64,000 nt of DNA from Daedaleopsis sinensis (lineage: Eukaryota > Basidiomycota > Agaricomycetes > Polyporales > Polyporaceae): positions 2,790,001 to 2,854,000 of the forward strand of contig CM066305.1 in the NCBI GenBank assembly GCA_033807695.1, given 5' to 3'. Below the pieces are notes generated by a model. That model was given only the letters and a program-made list of their open reading frames with translations. It had not been told where the DNA came from and did not search any database. Both the position numbers and the translations under genes were made by a program. Positions 33,179 through 44,994 of the stretch are shown in pieces. Numbering within the stretch: the first letter of the stretch is position 1; every line of letters starts with the position of its first letter.

Positions 33179-34595
33179 ATGGCACCCATCAAGACCTGCG
33201 TCATCGGTGTCGGCCTCGGAGGCCTCACCTTCCACATCCCCTTCGTCCTCGCCCTGCCTCACCTCTTCACCCTACATGCCGTCATGGAACGTAAACCTAC
33301 AACTCCAGGTGGAAAGCTCCAAGAGCGCTTTGGAGAAGACGCCGCCAACGGTGTGGTTATCCACAATTCAATCGAAGCCGTCTTGGCCGATCCCGAGGTC
33401 GAACTTGTGGTGGTCAGTACCCCAAGCGAGACGCACTACGATCTCGCCAAGCGTGCCCTCGAAGCTGGAAAGCACGGTATGTTTCCTTGCCCCGAAGATG
33501 CTCTGCCCATACTCACCGCAGTGTAGTCCTCGTCGACAAGCCTGTGACCGCGTATTTTGCACAGGCACAAGAGCTCGGTGCACTCGCAAAGTCCAAGAAG
33601 CTCGTGCTGTACCCGTTCCAGAACCGCCGCTGGGACTCCGACTTCCTTACCCTCAAGAAGCTGCTCGATCTCCCCGCCGATGACCCTAGCTCACTGGGCA
33701 CGCTCTACGAGTTCGAGTCAAGGTGCGCCGCATCCGACCGTCTCGGTCCTACACCGCCAGAAACTGACTTCCACCAGGTTCGACCGGTTCCGCACGGAGC
33801 TCAAGGGAACCTGGAAGGACCTCCCGCTCCCGGCGAACGGCCTCACCTATGACCTCGCCGCCCACACGATCGACCAGGTTCTCGTCATGTTTGGCCGCCC
33901 GATCAAGATTACCGCTATGATTGAGAACATCCGCGGGCTCGGCAGCAAAGAGGTCGACGATGCCGTGAGTCCACTACCCTGCTCCTCCGTGAAGCCCCAT
34001 TACGACGTACACAAATCTACGCTGACCGCACGCCCGCGCGCAGTTCACCATCTTCTTGCACTACCCCCCGCGCCCGGCCGCGTCCGGCGTGCAGCCGACG
34101 TCGTTCACCGCGGTCCTGCGCGGGCACATCCTCTCCGTGCGCGCGCCGCAGCTGCGGTACGTCGTGCGCGGCACGCACGGCACGTTCGTCAAGTACGGTG
34201 TCGACATCCAGGAGGACCAGCTCAAGGCGATCGCGCGACCCGTGAGCATTGTGCACGACGGCGTGTACGGCGTCGAGCCCGAGGATATCTGGGGCACCGT
34301 CGACGCCCTCGCTGAGGACGGGAGCGTCGTCCGGTCTATGTGAGTGCTGTCGGCATGGCCTGGCTTGTGCTATTGCGTTGGACGATGATGCTGATGCGTT
34401 AACCGTTTGTGCAGCTGGCCGTCGACGGAGCGCGGGACGTACGTGAAGCTGTTCGAGAACCTCGCCGCGGTTATCCGGGAGGGCGCCGAGCAGGCGGTTA
34501 AGTGGGAGGAGTCAGCGGAGGTCATCGAATTGATCGAGCTGGCCTACAAGAGCGCGCGCGAGGAGCGCACTCTGGCCGTCCCGCCGCGTCTGTGA
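33179..34595 (+). CDS. Gfo/Idh/MocA family NAD(P)-dependent oxidoreductase
   Basis: Five exons. The N-terminal Rossmann fold starts IKTCVIGVGLGGLTFHIPFV with a GxGxxG-like loop, followed by VIHNSIEAVLADPEVELVVV and STPSETHYDLAKRALEAGKH. An intron splits it from VLVDKPVTAYFAQAQEL, where the family usually has E-K-P; here the Glu is Asp but the Lys is kept. Then LVLYPFQNRRWDSDFLTLKK, FDRFRTELKGTWKDLPLPAN, TYDLAAHTIDQVLVMFGRP, FTIFLHYPP and LRYVVRGTHGTFVKYGVDIQ. The C-terminus is KWEESAEVIELIELAYKSAR. Length is about 385 residues, normal for the family. The acid-base His in AAHTIDQ is present. The substrate (sugar, inositol or dihydrodiol) is unknown; fungal paralogues are often called YdgJ/YMR315W-like. 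Confidence 0.9.
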
Positions 34596-35227
34596 GGTCT
34601 TGAGGCCTCGGAGGAGGTCGTATCTCTGCGCATAATACAAGAATTAGGAACGGCATCTTACGATTGCTGATGTATCATCACTGGTTAACATGTATCACTG
34701 CCATGAATCGCAACTACTTCCAGAATAAGTACCACGATGGAGCAAGCCATATTCTTGTAGTGGCGTTATAAAGCGGCGGCGACCTGCCAGTGTCCGCGAC
34801 TTTTGCCATAGCTGATCATACTAAATAACGAACTGTGGGTTCTATGCGAACGGCGACGCTCGACGACACCCTCCTAGGTGGCCTTCGCTCAACGATGATA
34901 TCTTTGCGTTGCCCGACGTGATGATGGAGCAGAGCTCAGATTTTGTACGAACACGGTCAGGTGACTTTCACATGACTCTCAGCGCGTCGTACAAAGGGTT
35001 AACTGGGGATGGTAGATTCTCAGTTTTGGTACCGTAGATGGTTGCAGGAGACTCTTCAGGCTAGAGACTCGAGAACGAATGACCAAACGGTCCTGTGTCT
35101 GTACATTGCGTATGCATAACTTGTGGCTCAGTATCTGCCGCGACTTACAAGATCTGAGGCCATGCCAATAGTACTGCGCTAGGAACTTCAGGCTCATGGA
35201 TTTGATACACGTATACAGTGCGTACAG
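34596..35227. other. Intergenic between convergent genes
   Basis: About 630 bp between the oxidoreductase and dUTPase 3' ends, expected to contain both 3' UTRs. No gene or repeat was recognised. Confidence 0.5.
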
Positions 35228-35952
35228 CTACAGAGCAGTGTGACCTCCGGTGGAGCCAAATCCTCCAGCGCCACGGAGGGTTTCGTCGAGGTCCTGCAGG
35301 TCTGGTCAGCACTGAAAATGCACGCGGGCGCACTGTACTAACCTGTACTTCGACGACATCTGGTGTTACGATTCTCTCTAGAATAAGCTGCGCAACGCGA
35401 TCACCTTCATTAACTGCAAATCAATCAGTTCACCACAGCTCGAGCGATGTGACGGATAAGCCATGATAATTACCGGTGAAGTCTTGGTCTGAGAGGTTAT
35501 AGAGGAGCACGAAAACAATGCCTCTGTAGTCGGCGTCGATGACACCGGCACCGGTGTCGATCATGAACTTGGAAGCTTATATCATAGTCAGTATCGGGAC
35601 TGGACCGTTAGAAAACAACGCACCAAGACCACTGCGCGGAGCAACGCGTCCATACGTTCCCGCCGGGACAGCGACTGAAATCTGGGTGTCGACAAGGCCC
35701 TTTCCTCGTGCAGGAATCACCTTGGTCTCCGCACTTGACAACTGTCGGTTCGCCGTCGTGCATGTGCAGCGCCACTGGTACCACGCACCTATACAAGTCG
35801 TACCCTGCGGCGAGAGCTGACCCGCGCGTAGGCAGCCGCGCCTTCTCGGAGTGACGCTTGATCAGGAGGCCGGAGACGGGTGCGAGGTCAGATTTGTCGT
35901 TTTCGGGGGACATCTTGCGTTTCTTGATTTGGGGGGTTTCGACTTCGGACAT
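35228..35952 (-). CDS. DUT1: dUTP diphosphatase (dUTPase)
   Basis: Hydrolyses dUTP to dUMP, keeping uracil out of DNA and feeding dTMP synthesis. Five exons with four introns, all gt...ag. It begins [20 protein letters not shown], with a basic KKRK that may act as a nuclear signal, then [20 protein letters not shown]. Motif 1 is AAGYDLYSAE across the first intron, motif 2 APRSGLASK across the second, and motif 3 [15 protein letters not shown] with the catalytic Asp. Motif 4 is [14 protein letters not shown] and motif 5 is [10 protein letters not shown] at the C-terminus. All five trimer active-site motifs are present, so the enzyme should be active. A longer in-frame start at 36024 would add a Ser/Thr/Arg-rich leader that could serve as a mitochondrial presequence, as in other eukaryotes. 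Confidence 0.95.
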
Positions 35953-36600
35953 GGGATGAAGAGGAGAGCGGAGTGTGGTCGAGGCGAGTGAGGTGGCACG
36001 CCCTGCAGGACGCGTGGGTGGCAAAGCCCTTTGAGACGCGTCATCGGAGTTTCAAAGCGTGTCGACTCCGCCCCTCACGGCGGGCAGCAGCGAAATCTGG
36101 TCGAAGGGAAATACTTGAGACATTGTTGTGACATGTCACGATTCCCACGTCGTCCATCAGGCTACCACCCGCGAGGATACTCTACATTTCCCGCGACAGT
36201 CAGTACAATGTCCCTTGGCCGGAAATTCTATGTGCCTCGGCGTTGGGGTACTTGAGGGAAATCCTAGGGAGATTTTACCTTTCTTAACAAAGTCTGACCA
36301 AGGGGAATGGTGGACGTTTCTAGACAATGGCTAACGGCTGCCCAACTCAAGGAAATTCAAGCGACATTGTTGTGGTACGTTACATGACCCTAAAAGAGAC
36401 TGTTTGTATGGCGTGGGTCTGGAATTTTGAAGGACTATTTATACTCTCTCAGGATTTCCTCGCAGTTGACAGACCCAGGCGTGTACCACCAAAGGAAACG
36501 TGTCAAATCTCCTTGCGCGACAGACATTGTGTAAGACGGGCAGCGTCAAAGACAATGTGACCAATATGAAACCGTATACAGGATCTCGACCTCAGCGTCA
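35953..36600. other. Intergenic, nothing recognised
   Basis: About 650 bp upstream of dUTPase and before the tandem arrays. Short frames only. The motif AAGGAAATTC/GGGAAATCC recurs a few times between 36180 and 36360 without forming a clear array. Confidence 0.4.
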
Positions 36601-36604
36601 AGGG

Positions 36605-36865
36605 ACTTCGCGTGCGGCACGAAGTGCATGGCGCGCAGAGTCGAGGGTGTCGCGTACAGCGTGAAGAGCATGGCGCGCAGTGTCGAGGGCATCGCGTGCA
36701 GCACAGAGCACACAGCACGCAGTGTCGAGGACGTAGCGTGCAGCACGGAGCACATAGCGCGCAGTGTCGAGGACGTCGCGTGCAGTGCCCAAGGACGTGG
36801 TGCGCAGCGTTGCGGGCTTCGCGTGCAGTGCGAAGAGCGTGGCGCGCACTGTCAAAGGCACGCTG
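36605..36865. repeat. 42-bp tandem array
   Basis: About six imperfect copies of a 42-bp unit with core CGCGCAGTGTCGAGGACGT followed by GCGTGCAGCACGGAGCACA. Because 42 is a multiple of three, several frames stay open across the array on both strands (for example SVEGIACSTEH repeated). I see no reason to call these genes. Confidence 0.75.
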
Positions 36866-37074
36866 AATGAGAACGATGCTGCCGAGCGCAAGTTCTTTGA
36901 ACCCTTTGCGCAGAATGCGTACCTGTCATAATGCACGGCATGCAACTCAAGGACCCCCGCCGCTCAAAGAGCGTAAGCCCGCCCCGCCGTGTGCAAGCGG
37001 GTCCTTTGGCACACCCTCCGGCTCAACGCGCACCTCAAACAACTCAAAGACGACGCCGGCACCGTGCCCGGTTC

Positions 37075-38130
37075 CCTTCGGGCTCCCTCGCAGCTCGCCG
37101 CCGCTCGCGTACGGAGTCCCTGCCCCTGCGCCGGGCTCACGCCCCACAGCTCGCGGCGCATAGCGGAGCTCCCCGTGCGCGCAGAGGAGCGCTATCGAGC
37201 TCCGTGCAGCTCATCCGGCGGCCTCACATCTCGCCGCCGCTAGCGTACGGAGTCCCCGCCCCTTCGCCCGGCTCACCCTCAGCCACTCGCGGCGCATAGC
37301 GGAGCTCCCCGTGCGCGCAGAGGAGCGCTATCGAGCTCCGTGCAGCTCATCCGGCGGCCTCACATCTCGCCGCCGCTCGCGTACGGAGTCCCTGCCCCTG
37401 CGCCGGGCTCACGCCCCACAGCTCGCGGCGCATAGCGGAGCTCCCCGTGCGCGCAGAGGAGCGCTATCGAGCTCCGTGCAGCTCATCCGGCGGCCTCACA
37501 TCTCGCCGCCGCTCGCGTACAGAGTCCCCGCCCCCGCGCCGGGCTCACGCCCCACAGCTCGCGGCGCATAGCGGAGCTCCCCGTGCGCGCAGAGGAGCGC
37601 TATCGAGCTCCGTGCAGCTCATCCGGCGGCCTCACATCTCGCCGCCGCTCGCGTACAGAGTCCCCGCCCCCGCGCCGGGCTCACGCCCCACAGCTCGCGG
37701 CGCATAGCGGAGCTCCCCGTGCGCGCAGAGGAGCGCTACCGAGCTCCGTGCAGCTCGCCGCCGCTCGCGTATGGAGTCCCCGCCCCCTCGCCGGGCTCAC
37801 GCACCACAGCTCGCGGCGCATAACGGGGCTCCCCGTGTGCGCAGAGGAGCGCTACCGAGCTTGTCGTAGCTCTTTAGCTCGCCGCCGCTCGCATACGGAG
37901 AGTTTGTCCCCTCGTCACGCTCGCCGCATAGAGATCCGAGGCGCAGCGCGGACGAGAAGCTCGTTAGGGCGCCGCTACGCGCACGGAGGGCTCGTCGCCT
38001 CGTCGCGCTCGCCGCACAGAAGTCCGCGGCGCAGCGCGGTGCACCCAGTGCGCGCAGCGGCGCCCTAACGAGCTCCTCGCAGCTCGTCGGACTCTCTCAC
38101 AGCCCACCGCCGCTCGTGTACGGAGTGCCC
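37075..38130. repeat. 136-bp GC-rich tandem array
   Basis: Five near-identical 136-bp copies begin at the landmark GCATAGCGGAGCTCCCCGTG at 37158, 37294, 37430, 37566 and 37702. Shorter, diverged copies continue to about 38130, and a partial copy precedes from about 37075. Frames through the array are open because of its composition; 136 is not a multiple of three, so each copy is read in a new frame, which argues against a protein repeat. The array abuts the 3' end of the transposase gene and the last degenerate unit overlaps its final exon. Confidence 0.85.
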
Positions 38131-41100
38131 GCCCTCTTCGGCGGACTCACCGCACACATAGCCCGTTCCATCGCGGCACTCCTACCCCGCGTGACGGACT
38201 CAGAGTCCCTGACCCCGCTCGACGAGCTCGTCGCTTCACGCATTGTCACCACCCTCTCCCCCTTGTCCGGCCTCCACCTGGCCACGGTACCGCACATACC
38301 TTTCCCAAAATCGGAAACCGTACTGGTTTCGTGGAGCAGCTTGCAAGGAACTAGTATTGCCACATTTGATTGACTATAGAACTGGCAGCGAATCAACTCT
38401 GTTACATCGTACGTCAGCGTAATCGCAGCGAGTGTATCGAACTACAGATACGCACCCGGTCCACAGCCTTGATAATGATGCATTCCTGCGAGATGTTGCT
38501 ATGCTGATACTTCATCGTAGCCGCGTGGCAAACGACATCTGCCATGGGCACCACGCGCACATCGGGCGCGAAGGTATTGTAGCAGATCTTCGTATCGAGT
38601 TCTGGCCATGGAGTCCAGGGATCCCACTTCTTGTCATTCTCCGAAAGAGGCACGTATTCGCGTACGACCAGGAAGGGTTCCACGATGTTCTTCTGTTCGG
38701 CACGGCGCTGATGCAAGAAGATCTGCTCGATCTGACCAGCTCGCGTCGAGGTAGTTCCGCCCTCTTCTCGTAGCGTGAAGACGACTGTGCTGTTTCGAAT
38801 GTTTCCCCTCGTAGTAGCGAAGTCGACTCCACCATGAGAGATCTTCTGCACTTGTTGAGCGTCCTCTGGCAGACGGGGAAGGCGTCCAGAATTTCTTGCA
38901 GCGTGTACAGCGATGTACTTCGGGCTGTGTGGACGGGATAAGATGTTGTGGAGTAGCTGGTCATACAACTTCCTAGGCAGCGCTGAAGCATGGCGCTCTT
39001 GATACACGAGAGTCGACATTGAGGGCGGCGATGTGAAAAGAGAGGCGAACTCGGGGACCCGGCTCGAGTTGAGGATACGATTGAAGGTGGAGTTGAATGA
39101 GGTAAGCCAGTCCTGGTAAACCGATACTTCAGGCCATTCGATGGAGCTAACAAGCCACCGAATGTTGACTCCGAGGTAGAAATACTTCATGTATGTAATA
39201 GGAAGTTGTCCTAAAATTGTGTGAGACGATAGACCTGACGATAGACAGCAAAGGAGCTGCACATGTGATGCACACTCACCAGGTTGATAGTTTGTATTGA
39301 GGCGTTGGAGCAAACCGTTGAAACGTTCGAACGGGAATGCCCACCAACCATGAACCGGTCCAAAGGCGAGCAAGAAGAGCTTGAGATGCAGTCCTAGATG
39401 GTGATTCTGGACAAGTACGTGGTCATAAATGAGCCTGAGTCCCTGGACGTAGCTCTCGTAGTGCTTGTCGAAAAGTGCAGCTCGAGCAGGAGACATGGAG
39501 CGCCGGGTTGCGAGATCGACCGCGATGACGAGCTGCACGAAGTTTTCTAGCACTGCGCGTTCCTCCGGCGAGGCGTCTTCGCCGCCCCAGAGTCGCACGA
39601 GAGTGATGACCATGTGGATGGTCGAAACCGTCCGCCACATGTCCGCCTTCAACTTGCCGTGCGACGCGTCCCCGAAGTTCGATGGTGGCTTCTCGATCCA
39701 CGTCGGGACAATGATCTTCGATATGTCCTTGCGCACTTCCTCCAATACTGAGCTTGTGAATATCATGTACTTCTTGATCGATTCGTTCTCGTCGTCATAG
39801 GGAATGTGAAAGCGAGCAGTCGGTTCAGGAAGAGGAGGGGGGATGCGAATGGCGGCGGCGATATCTACCTCGGAAGTCATGGATTGGACCTACAGGCGGA
39901 GAATCAGCTGAGGATAGATGTAATCAGAGGATGTTTCGACGTACCCATTCGATCAGTTTGTCACATATTACCTTCTTAACAGCCTTCGTTTTCGGCTCGA
40001 GAATGTGGTTGAATTCGGCTATAGCTGCGAGATAGTCTCGACGGACTTTCTCTAACGCCTTCCAGTCCTTGTGCACGAGGGCGTCGACAACCTTGGCGAG
40101 ATGTTCTTCCTGCTCTGCGGGACTGTGCGACAGGGCGTTTCCAGTGCTATCCTTATCGAGACTCTTCAGTCCCCACAAGTCTACGAAGTGATGGCGAAGG
40201 TCGCCGAGGAAAAGATTATGCATCGTGTCCAAGGGTGCGAATTTCGTTGGGTTCCAGTATTCAAGGCGGAGAAGCTCAGACCAACGCAAATACTCCTTTT
40301 CGAAGAGCTTTTTCCTCTTGCCCAACGTAGGTGCATCTCTCCACTCTCGCGCGATTCGAAGGTGCTCTGTCCACGTTCGCCCTGCAGGCCACTCCGATCG
40401 ATTTGGATTGGACATTTCCTGCTTCGGAAGAGCACAATACGAACAGAAGCGGGTCGCATGATGACCGGCAAAGCCCCCGGCTTTCCGGAGAGCGGGTAGG
40501 TCGCAGACGAGTGGGATCAGGGCGGCACGGATGAGTATTCCGGAAGGGCGGGTCTTGGTTTTAGCGAAATAGACTCCAGAGTGCCAAAACTCAATGAGCT
40601 CGTCGACCAAGGGACACAGGAAATGGTTGAGTGCTTCAGGAGGCGGTTCTTTCGGTCCAGGAATGACTCCAACGAGGTAGATATACTCGGGGCGGAATCG
40701 CAAATGGGGAGGAAGGTTCAGGCAAGCCATGTAGATCGCACCAATTGACTGAGATTTTCCTCCTTTCTTGTTGCCTCCGGGATTGAACCAGTCGATGTTG
40801 AGTGAGAAGACGAGATGCAGCTCGCCTTTCACCGGCACTGAGAAACGAGTTCTGCCATCGGGGCCTAGGAAGTTTCGGATGGCGGACGACTGCATGATGT
40901 CGTGGCAGATGTCGTCCGGCGTCGATGGCTCGTCCCACGCATGCTCGAAGAAAGCTTCGACACCCTGTCTCATGAGAATAGAGGCCATGTATGATTTGAA
41001 CGAGCGGTACGGGTAAGGACGGATGGGCCTATAGATTGTGCCGTTTTTCGCCCTCGTGTTCTTGGACGCATAGACAAGCGGTGTCCCACAGACCGGCGCA

Positions 41101-42265
41101 TCGGCGTCGATGTGAGGACATGTACGGGGATAAGGGTCGTCAACGTCAGAAGGATTAGGAGGGAAAATGGCGCAGCAGGTTGGGCAGGTCGCATAGAGAA
41201 CGATGTCGGGATCAATGCCCAGTCGTGAGAAGGTGGTGCGCACATCCTTCGGGACCAGAGCGAGGAGAGCCTTTAGCACAGCGGTTATGACCGGATTGGT
41301 GTAGGACGAGAAGACCCCAAAGATGACGACCCTCAGGGTTGTCAGGACGAAGTTGACGTGCGGACGAGAGACGGATGCCACAGTGTGGAGGAGTGTTACC
41401 GTGATGAGAGCGGCGATAATAAAATGAGGACATGTGTTGACGTCAACGACGGCTGCTATGGACAAGTCAGCAACTGTGCTATTGAGGAGCGAAATCTCGA
41501 CTCACCACCGGGGATCACTGTCAACTCAGGAACACCCTTCGCATTCAGCCTCATCAAGCCCATTCGCACCATCTCCTTGTGCCATGCTAGCACTTCGAGC
41601 TCTCCCACTCGCGCCTGCTCCTTCTTGAACTTCTTGACCATTGTGGATAAACGAGCGTCCGCGTCCGCGTCTCCTACCGCTTTGAGCTCGCCCAAGCTGT
41701 CGAGCTGCGCGCGCAGCCAGTTGCGATGAGCGATTACTTCTGCGCTGCCCGGATGTTTCGGGTCAAGAGAAGCGGGTCTTTCAAGAGGTGAATATGGCTT
41801 GCTCTGGAACTTGATTGCCGTGAATCGAGAGATCAGGCGGGATCGTAGCGTTAACGAAGAGTCGATCGCCCCAAGATCCTGGACACGTCGCCGAATGCTC
41901 TCCTTCTAGTACTCTCAGGCATCATTATCGCCAGCGCGGTTGAGTCTCAGCTGACAAGAACTCACCTTAAGAGACTTTGCCTCAGGCGGAGTGGGGTGCG
42001 CATGAGGACCGGGGCAAGAGTTATCCTGACTATTCTCGTCCTGGGTAATACAAGCATGGGCTTCCAGTGGTAGCACAAAGTACGTAGAACTCACATTCAT
42101 TGCATCCTCCTCCAGCTTCGCTGCAGCTTCAAGTTTGCGCCTCTCTCTTTCGGCCTCAGCATGACCCACGATAGTACGGTCACTGACCCGACGACCAGCT
42201 CGTTGCACTCCATCGCTGTCCTTGAATGTCCAGAGAAGACACTCTCTGCAAGTACAGACCCCCAT
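38097..42265 (-). CDS. Tnp2-type (CACTA-like) transposase domain protein
   Basis: A large spliced gene, about 1,150 residues. The N-terminus has a Cys cluster (MGVCTCRECLLWTF) with RVSDRTIVGHAEAERERRK, typical of fungal Tnp2-like proteins. Exons around 41.7 kb give HPGSAEVIAHRNWLRAQLDS. The large exon 41465-39924 has a zinc-knuckle-like region (CPTCCAIFPP...CPHIDADAPVCGTPL), SFKSYMASILMRQGVEAFFE, LVFSLNIDWFNPGGNKKGGK, SIGAIYMACLNLPPHLRFRP, YIYLVGVIPGPKEPP, LPALRKAGGFAGHHATRFCS and APLDTMHNLFLGDLRHHFVD. These are the hallmarks of the Tnp2 core (PF02992), with candidate acidic residues in IDWFN and LDTMHN. After an intron (LIEW/VQSMTSEV) the next exon has GPVHGWWAFPFERFNGLLQR. A last exon (FYSQSNVAILVPCK) ends at 38097 inside a degenerate repeat unit. 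No internal stop was seen, so it may be a recent copy. Confidence 0.75.
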
Positions 42266-42467
42266 TGGGTGCTGTAATGTCTGTGTGGGTCAGTCGTGAA
42301 CGCGGCAGGATAGGTGAGCATACACCGTCCGTCCACCGGCAGCAGCTGGTTGATCGATGGCCCAGCGTCAAAATCCTACCTCAAGCTGCCAAGTCGTCAA
42401 CTGTGCAATCATTTATAATATATATTGATATTGAGAGTATCTGTAGGATATCTACGAATAAGAAGAG

Positions 42468-43922
42468 TCAGCGGACCCGCAATTCCTCCCAAATCGGAAA
42501 GTCTGCATCTTGCATCACCGGACCAGCCGTCAACCGACTTGGAACACAGAAGAACCATATCGTCGCCATCATGAGCGCAGCGAGCAGCATCACGGCGGCG
42601 GCAGCGGGGACGAAAGGGAAGCATAGTAAGTTGCTCAACCTGGTGAAGCGCGAGCTCTGCGTTTTCGGCTCAGTTGATGGCCTGGCCCGTCTAGAAAGGC
42701 GCTGTCGCGCGTCCGGCTCCGAAGCAGCAACTCGAGGAGCAACGGGGACGTCGGTAGTTGGCCCGTATAGCCCTCGCAGAGCAGCCTGATTTGATTCAGT
42801 CTTCACATAGACAAGCTAAGAGTGCTTGGACTTACCAGTAGCCTACCAACAATTCCTGTCGCGGTTGCCGCTCCTCCATGTGTCGTCCTTTCGGTCGTCC
42901 TCCGCTTGGGCAAAGCTCGCGGGGTCTGGTTCTTGTGCGCAAAGCTGGGTATCAGAGTTCTTAGCTTCTCGCGGAGAAGCCCAGTCCTCATCCACCTAAA
43001 CCGGTTGCTCTTCGTGCCTTCTATGACTGATCACGCCTTTTGTTAGGGACCGATATTCGAAAGGAACAACAGAACGCACCGTACATCCGTGACATCGCAT
43101 TTGTCGATGCCAGAAGTAAGGTGTCGATCGCCACCAAGGTTTTAGCAATTTCGTCGTCAGCCTCAGCGTTACGAATTTTCGTGACTTGCTGCTCGTCCTA
43201 TGTTAGATAGATCATATTGGGGACAGCTTCACACTTACATTTGCGCGCATTAGATGGATTATTGCTCTCAGTGCCCCGTGGCACGCCTTCCGGGCAATCC
43301 TGAGTTCGGTGTTGATGGACGCGTAGTAGGGATCGCTAACAACATCTTGGTGTTTAGACACGCTGTGGAGGCGGGGAAGATGCACCGCGACTTACCTGTG
43401 ACGTGGCGGGGAACCCGGAGACTCGTCGGTCAGCGACCCTTCCGACCCTGCTACTGTCGTAACACCGTCCGTGCTTCCGCTGAAAGGTGTTGGCGGCGTG
43501 TTGTGTGTCCCGGAGCAGTTAGAGGGCAGACTGCCAAGCCCCGCGTGTGACGGCAGAGTCGAACCGTTATAGGAACTCGGTTGGTATGACTGTGGAGTGC
43601 CGGACGAGTGTGCGGTGACAGCTGAGGATGTGGATGGACTTCGGAGCTCCTGAGGGGTAGTCACGTCCGGAGATACCGATCTGTCGGGGTGTCGTTGAGA
43701 GATGCTCGCCCCGGGCGACGCTGACGGGCTCCAGTGATCTGGAGGGTTCATGTCCATCAGAAGCGAGTCGTTCATCGAAGGAAGATCTGGTGAAAGCGCG
43801 TCCATCGCGCTGGTCAGGTCTCGCAGATCAAGCAGCGGAGAATCCGTTATAGGCGGAAGAAGGGGAGAGCGCAGAGACGATGAAGGAGTGCAGGGTGGGT
43901 TGACTCCAATTGAGTCGTCCAT
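42468..43922 (-). CDS. Predicted tail-anchored protein of unknown function
   Basis: Not recognised. Five exons with good splice sites. The first (43922-43403) is Ser/Pro-rich and probably disordered (MDDSIGVNPPCTPSSSLRSP). Then DPYYASINTELRIARKACHG, a second exon DEQQVTKIRNAEADDEIAKT-LVAIDTLLLAST likely helical, a basic exon (KSNRFRWMRTGLLREKLRTL), and a last exon AALRGLYGPTTDVPVAP. Near the C-terminus a hydrophobic run, PFVPAAAAVMLLAALMMATI, is followed by WFFCVPSRL and a short tail ending WEELRVR. One span close to the C-terminus and no signal peptide suggest a tail-anchored protein. It is divergent from the gene at 44180 with a 258-bp gap, so they may share a promoter. Exon phases agree throughout, which supports a real gene. 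Confidence 0.6.
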
Positions 43923-44179
43923 GGAAAGTCGAGTCGAGTCGGCGTGGCGTGGCGTGGTGGGAGAGAGAGAGAAGGTGGTCGACAGCCACTCATCCTCCTG
44001 ACGACCGTTTGCAAAGCCTTTGACACGATGCTTTCCTCCATATCATTCGCCTTGCCAAATTGTGAGTCCATTGATGCCAAAGCAATTTCATAGTAAATGC
44101 TATGGATGATCCTTTGTATGCGACGCATTTCACGCACCTGTGCGCGTACGATACCAACTTCGCTTCTCTCTTCCTCCGA

Positions 44180-44994
44180 AATGAGTGTCTCAACTGCCAG
44201 CGCCACGGACGTCGCGGACAACACTCGCATCGGCTTGTGAGTAGCATGATGTTGCCTACTGCACAATCTGACTGGATCTTCTAGCCCTCATACGAGGTTT
44301 GCCGCCGTTCAAGGCGTGCAATATGCACTCACAGACGACCGGGATCCGGTGCCAGACTTCAGACGAGGTGGCGTAATGCTCAGTGAGCTTGATGATGGAG
44401 AATGTGAGTACATGAGTCTATTTTGACGGGCGCATGTCCACTGAGTCGTTCTTTAGTCGCTATTATCGTCACCGGCAGCTTCTACAACGTCACTGTCAGC
44501 ACAATGTTCGTCTGTATCGACATCGAGGCGATACCCAGCAACGTATGCTTCTTGAATGCGATACTAGACTTGTGCATAAGACTCACCATTCCTCTGTTCC
44601 CTCTCAGCCCGAGCTGTGTGTCCGCTTCTCCACCTGTCTTGCATCAGGCAGGGCACAGAAGTCATGGTTACACATTCGCTTCACGGATCGACCTGTCTAC
44701 GCACGTTTCATGCAGCTATTCTGGACGACCTTCGACGAGTTGACCAGAAAGAGGGAGCTCATCCTCTCCCGACTGGACCACATTGCCTACGGTCAACCGT
44801 CGAACTTTACGAGACACTGTCGCAGCTACTTGGGGGACGGTTATTTCGACACCTTGGAGGATTCTGATGACTCCGGGGATGAGGAGGCGGATGGTTCAGT
44901 ACACGGAGAGCTGACTGTGGACGATGTAGAGGGCACCGTCGAGGGAGATGATGGTGAAGAAGGTCCTGCAAATGACGTTAGTGCCGAGGAGTGA
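44180..44994 (+). CDS. Unknown protein with acidic C-terminus
   Basis: Not recognised. Four exons with gtgagt or gtatgc donors: MSVSTASATDVADNTRIGF, PHTRFAAVQGVQYALTDDRD, FAIIVTGSFYNVTVS, and a final exon from PELCVRFSTCLASG to the stop at 44994. The segment KSWLHIRFTDRP-VYARFMQLFWTTFDEL looks like a terminal beta-strand plus helix. A charged region and a strongly acidic tail (EDSDDSGDEEADGSVHGEL) follow. The strand-helix part resembles the other unknown proteins at 48.8, 55 and 58.7 kb. Start and phases are internally consistent; no paralogue outside the window was checked. Confidence 0.5.

Larger units (their letters stand above)
37075..42300 (-). mobile_element. Tnp2/CACTA-like DNA transposon, ends not defined
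   Basis: A long transposase gene with a tandem array at its 3' side, a common layout for CACTA-type elements, which carry subterminal repeats. I searched by eye for CACTA...TAGTG termini and short target duplications around 36.5-38.4 and 42.2-43 kb and found none, so the limits are provisional. Confidence 0.45.

Noticed and set aside
36605..36945. Open frames through the 42-bp array that could be read as repeat proteins
   Set aside because: They are open on both strands only because the unit length is a multiple of three; there is no start context, no flanking coding sequence and no domain.
37075..38130. 136-bp array considered as a CRISPR-like array
   Set aside because: Units are contiguous without unique spacers, and the DNA is eukaryotic. 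It is a simple tandem repeat.
36500..43000. CACTA/TAGTG terminal repeats for the transposon
   Set aside because: No convincing matched ends or target duplication were found by eye, so the element limits are left open.
43990..44266. Minus-strand frame with helical-looking sequence (ALAVETLISEEERSEVG)
   Set aside because: It overlaps the start of the plus-strand gene at 44180 and cannot be joined to the gene at 43922 with clear splice sites. It may be an upstream exon, but I do not claim it.
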